A stretch of DNA of 15,382 bases from CAYSBE01 sp044337585 (GTDB lineage: Bacteria; Bacteroidota; Bacteroidia; UKL13-3): NCBI GenBank assembly GCA_044337585.1, contig JBIINH010000038.1, forward strand, positions 1-15,382, in the 5' to 3' direction. The first letter of the stretch is position 1, and every line of letters begins with the position of its first letter. A program made the position numbers and the translations under genes. The notes under the pieces were generated by a model. That model worked only from the letters and a program-made list of their open reading frames with translations. It had not been told where the DNA came from and did no database searches. Positions 13,879 to 15,382 of the stretch are shown one piece after another.

Positions 13879-14322
13879 ATGGCAAAAGAGCTAACAGGGT
13901 TTATTAAATTACAGATCAAAGGTGGAGCAGCAAACCCGGCACCTCCAATTGGTCCTGCTTTGGGTTCTAAAGGTGTTAACATCATGGATTTCTGTAAGCA
14001 GTTTAACGCACGCACACAAGAGAAGGCTGGTAAGATATTGCCTGTAGTAATCTCTGTTTACAGCGATAAGTCTTTTGATTTTGTAATCAAAACACCACCA
14101 GTAGCAGCACAATTACTTGAAGCAACAAAGGCTGCTAAAGGCTCAGCAGAATCAAATCGTAAAAAAGTTGGTTCAATTTCTTGGGAACAAGTGCGCACTA
14201 TTGCTGAAGATAAAATGCAAGACATGAACTGTTTTAAAGTAGAATCAGCTATGAAAATGATAGCAGGAACTGCACGCAGTATGGGTATTAACGTTACCGG
14301 TAATTCCCCATTTGAAAACTAA
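13879..14322 (+). CDS. rplK: Large ribosomal subunit protein uL11
   Basis: A 147-residue ribosomal protein of the GTPase-associated centre, binding 23S rRNA with the stalk. The N-terminal 'IKLQIKGGAANPAPPIGPAL' and 'GSKGVNIMDFCKQFNA', and the C-terminal 'MIAGTARSMGINV', are diagnostic, and the length is typical. It lies 49 bp after nusG and 19 bp before rplA. The nusG-rplK gap holds a small GCAC-GTAA-GTGC hairpin that I could not match to a known L1 binding site. Confidence 0.98.
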   Translation: MAKELTGFIKLQIKGGAANPAPPIGPALGSKGVNIMDFCKQFNARTQEKAGKILPVVISVYSDKSFDFVIKTPPVAAQLLEATKAAKGSAESNRKKVGSISWEQVRTIAEDKMQDMNCFKVESAMKMIAGTARSMGINVTGNSPFEN

Positions 14323-14341
14323 GAAATAATAAATTACGAAA

Positions 14342-15040
14342 ATGGCTAGAATAAGTAAAAAAAGAAAAACTGCGCTGTCGAAAATTGACAATGCAAAGCA
14401 GTATTCACTTGATGAAGCCTCGAAAATGGTTAAAGAAATATCTTACACCAAATTTGACTCATCTGTAGACATTGATATCCGTTTAGGTGTAGACCCAAAA
14501 AAGGCTAACCAAATGGTAAGAGGTGTTGTTTCATTACCTCATGGAACAGGTAAAGCTGTTCGCGTGCTCGCTCTAGTTACTCCTGAAAAAGAAGCAGAAG
14601 CAAAAGAAGCTGGTGCTGACCACGTAGGATTAGATGAGTATATCCAAAAGATTGAAAAAGGCTGGACAGATATTGATATCATTATTACCCAGCCAAACGT
14701 AATGGCTAAGTTAGGAAAGCTTGGTAAAATACTAGGTCCAAGAAACTTAATGCCTAATCCAAAATCAGGAACAGTTACACTTGATATTGGAAAAGTTGTA
14801 AAAGAAGTAAAAGCAGGTAAGATTGATTTTAAAGTAGACAAAGAAGGTGCAATACACACTTCTATAGGTAAATCATCATTTGCTCCCGATAAATTATTTG
14901 ATAATGCTGTTGAGCTTATTCAAGCACTTATGAAACTTAAGCCATCATCAGCAAAAGGAACATATTTGAAGGGTGTTGCTATTTCAAGTACCATGAGTCC
15001 CGGCATTAAAGTAGATACTAAATCAATTCCGGGCATTTAA
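14342..15040 (+). CDS. rplA: Large ribosomal subunit protein uL1
   Basis: A 232-residue protein of the L1 stalk, which guides deacylated tRNA out of the E site; in many bacteria it also represses its own operon by binding mRNA. The N-terminal 'KKRKTALSKIDNAKQYSLDE', central 'LGKLGKILGPRNLMPNPKSG' and 'GKIDFKVDKEGAIHTSIGK', and C-terminal 'GTYLKGVAISSTMSPGIKVD' match the family throughout. It is followed by rplJ after 12 bp. Confidence 0.98.
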   Translation: MARISKKRKTALSKIDNAKQYSLDEASKMVKEISYTKFDSSVDIDIRLGVDPKKANQMVRGVVSLPHGTGKAVRVLALVTPEKEAEAKEAGADHVGLDEYIQKIEKGWTDIDIIITQPNVMAKLGKLGKILGPRNLMPNPKSGTVTLDIGKVVKEVKAGKIDFKVDKEGAIHTSIGKSSFAPDKLFDNAVELIQALMKLKPSSAKGTYLKGVAISSTMSPGIKVDTKSIPGI

Positions 15041-15052
15041 TCGAAACGCGTT

Positions 15053-15382
15053 ATGAATAAAGAACAAAAAGGAGTAATAATCGAGCAATTAGCACAAAAG
15101 CTGAATGACTACAAAGTCATTTACATAACAGATGTGTCTAGCTTAAACGCACAGAAAACAAGTGAACTAAGAAGAGAATTCTTCAAAGGTGGTATTGAGA
15201 TGGAAGTAGCAAAAAATACTTTAATCGAAAAAGCTTTTCAGCGCACTGATAAAGATTTTGGAGCATTGGTTGATACACTAAAAGGAAATACCGCTCTGCT
15301 TTTTGCTACAGACAGCAAACTTCCTGCTAAAATTATCAAAGACTTTAGAAAAAAGACAGATAAGCCATACCTTAAAGGTGCA
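15053..15382 (+). CDS. rplJ: Large ribosomal subunit protein uL10, N-terminal part (3' end outside window)
   Basis: The base of the L7/L12 stalk. The frame starts at the ATG at 15053 ('MNKEQKGVIIEQLAQKLN') and is open to the last base, giving 110 of the usual 165-180 residues. 'VIYITDVSSLNAQKTSELRR', 'KNTLIEKAF' and 'LKGNTALLF' match uL10. It starts 12 bp after rplA, in the standard rplK-rplA-rplJ-rplL order; rplL should lie just past the window. Confidence 0.96.
   Translation, partial: MNKEQKGVIIEQLAQKLNDYKVIYITDVSSLNAQKTSELRREFFKGGIEMEVAKNTLIEKAFQRTDKDFGALVDTLKGNTALLFATDSKLPAKIIKDFRKKTDKPYLKGA

Overview
This is an AT-rich chromosomal segment from a member of the Bacteroidota. The evidence is a secreted protein ending in a type IX secretion (T9SS) sorting domain, several matches to the Bacteroidota promoter TTG/TTTG-N~19-TAnnTTTG, and an almost complete lack of Shine-Dalgarno (SD) sequences except in front of rpsU. 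The gene order rpsU - xer - hpf - tRNAs - tuf - tRNA-Trp - secE - nusG - rplK - rplA - rplJ also fits. I cannot place it below phylum; a Chitinophagales/Sphingobacteriales-like lineage is a guess.

Left part (1-4829): the 3' two-fifths or so of ligA (NAD-dependent DNA ligase) runs in from the left edge and meets, tail to tail with one base between them, a leftward gene set: dnaX (clamp loader tau/gamma), a DUF502 membrane protein and a UbiA-family prenyltransferase. The last three are spaced by 1-3 bp and look like one operon. Upstream of dnaX, on the same strand, is ung (uracil-DNA glycosylase). dnaX contains a run of ten A's at the end of its ATPase/collar region. Both alternative frames stop at once after the run, which suggests a slippage site that makes a short gamma-like form.

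Middle part (4830-9130): a short divergent promoter region separates ung from a 667-residue secreted T9SS cargo with an FN3-like domain and a fold resembling gingipain-family (C25) peptidases, in which the usual catalytic motifs look degraded. Next come an overlooked 40-residue single-pass membrane protein, a membrane-anchored helix-hairpin-helix protein that overlaps it, and an acyl-CoA dehydrogenase.

Right part (9131-15382): the translation block. rpsU (bS21) has its own promoter, a perfect SD and a strong intrinsic terminator. A XerC/D-type recombinase and a short hibernation factor (HPF/RaiA) follow. A canonical promoter then precedes tRNA-Thr(UGU), tRNA-Tyr(GUA), tRNA-Gly(UCC) and tRNA-Thr(GGU), followed by tuf, tRNA-Trp(CCA), secE, nusG, rplK, rplA and the start of rplJ. 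The four-tRNA-plus-tuf order is the same as the E. coli thrU-tyrU-glyT-thrT-tufB unit.

The most unusual DNA lies around tuf. Just after tRNA-Thr(GGU) is a second, damaged copy of that tRNA's 3' half in which the T-loop is replaced by a perfect 18-bp palindrome. Between tuf and tRNA-Trp is a 38-nt element that looks like an internally deleted tRNA-Trp. I see no complete insertion sequence, CRISPR array or phage gene, and no clear new multi-gene system.
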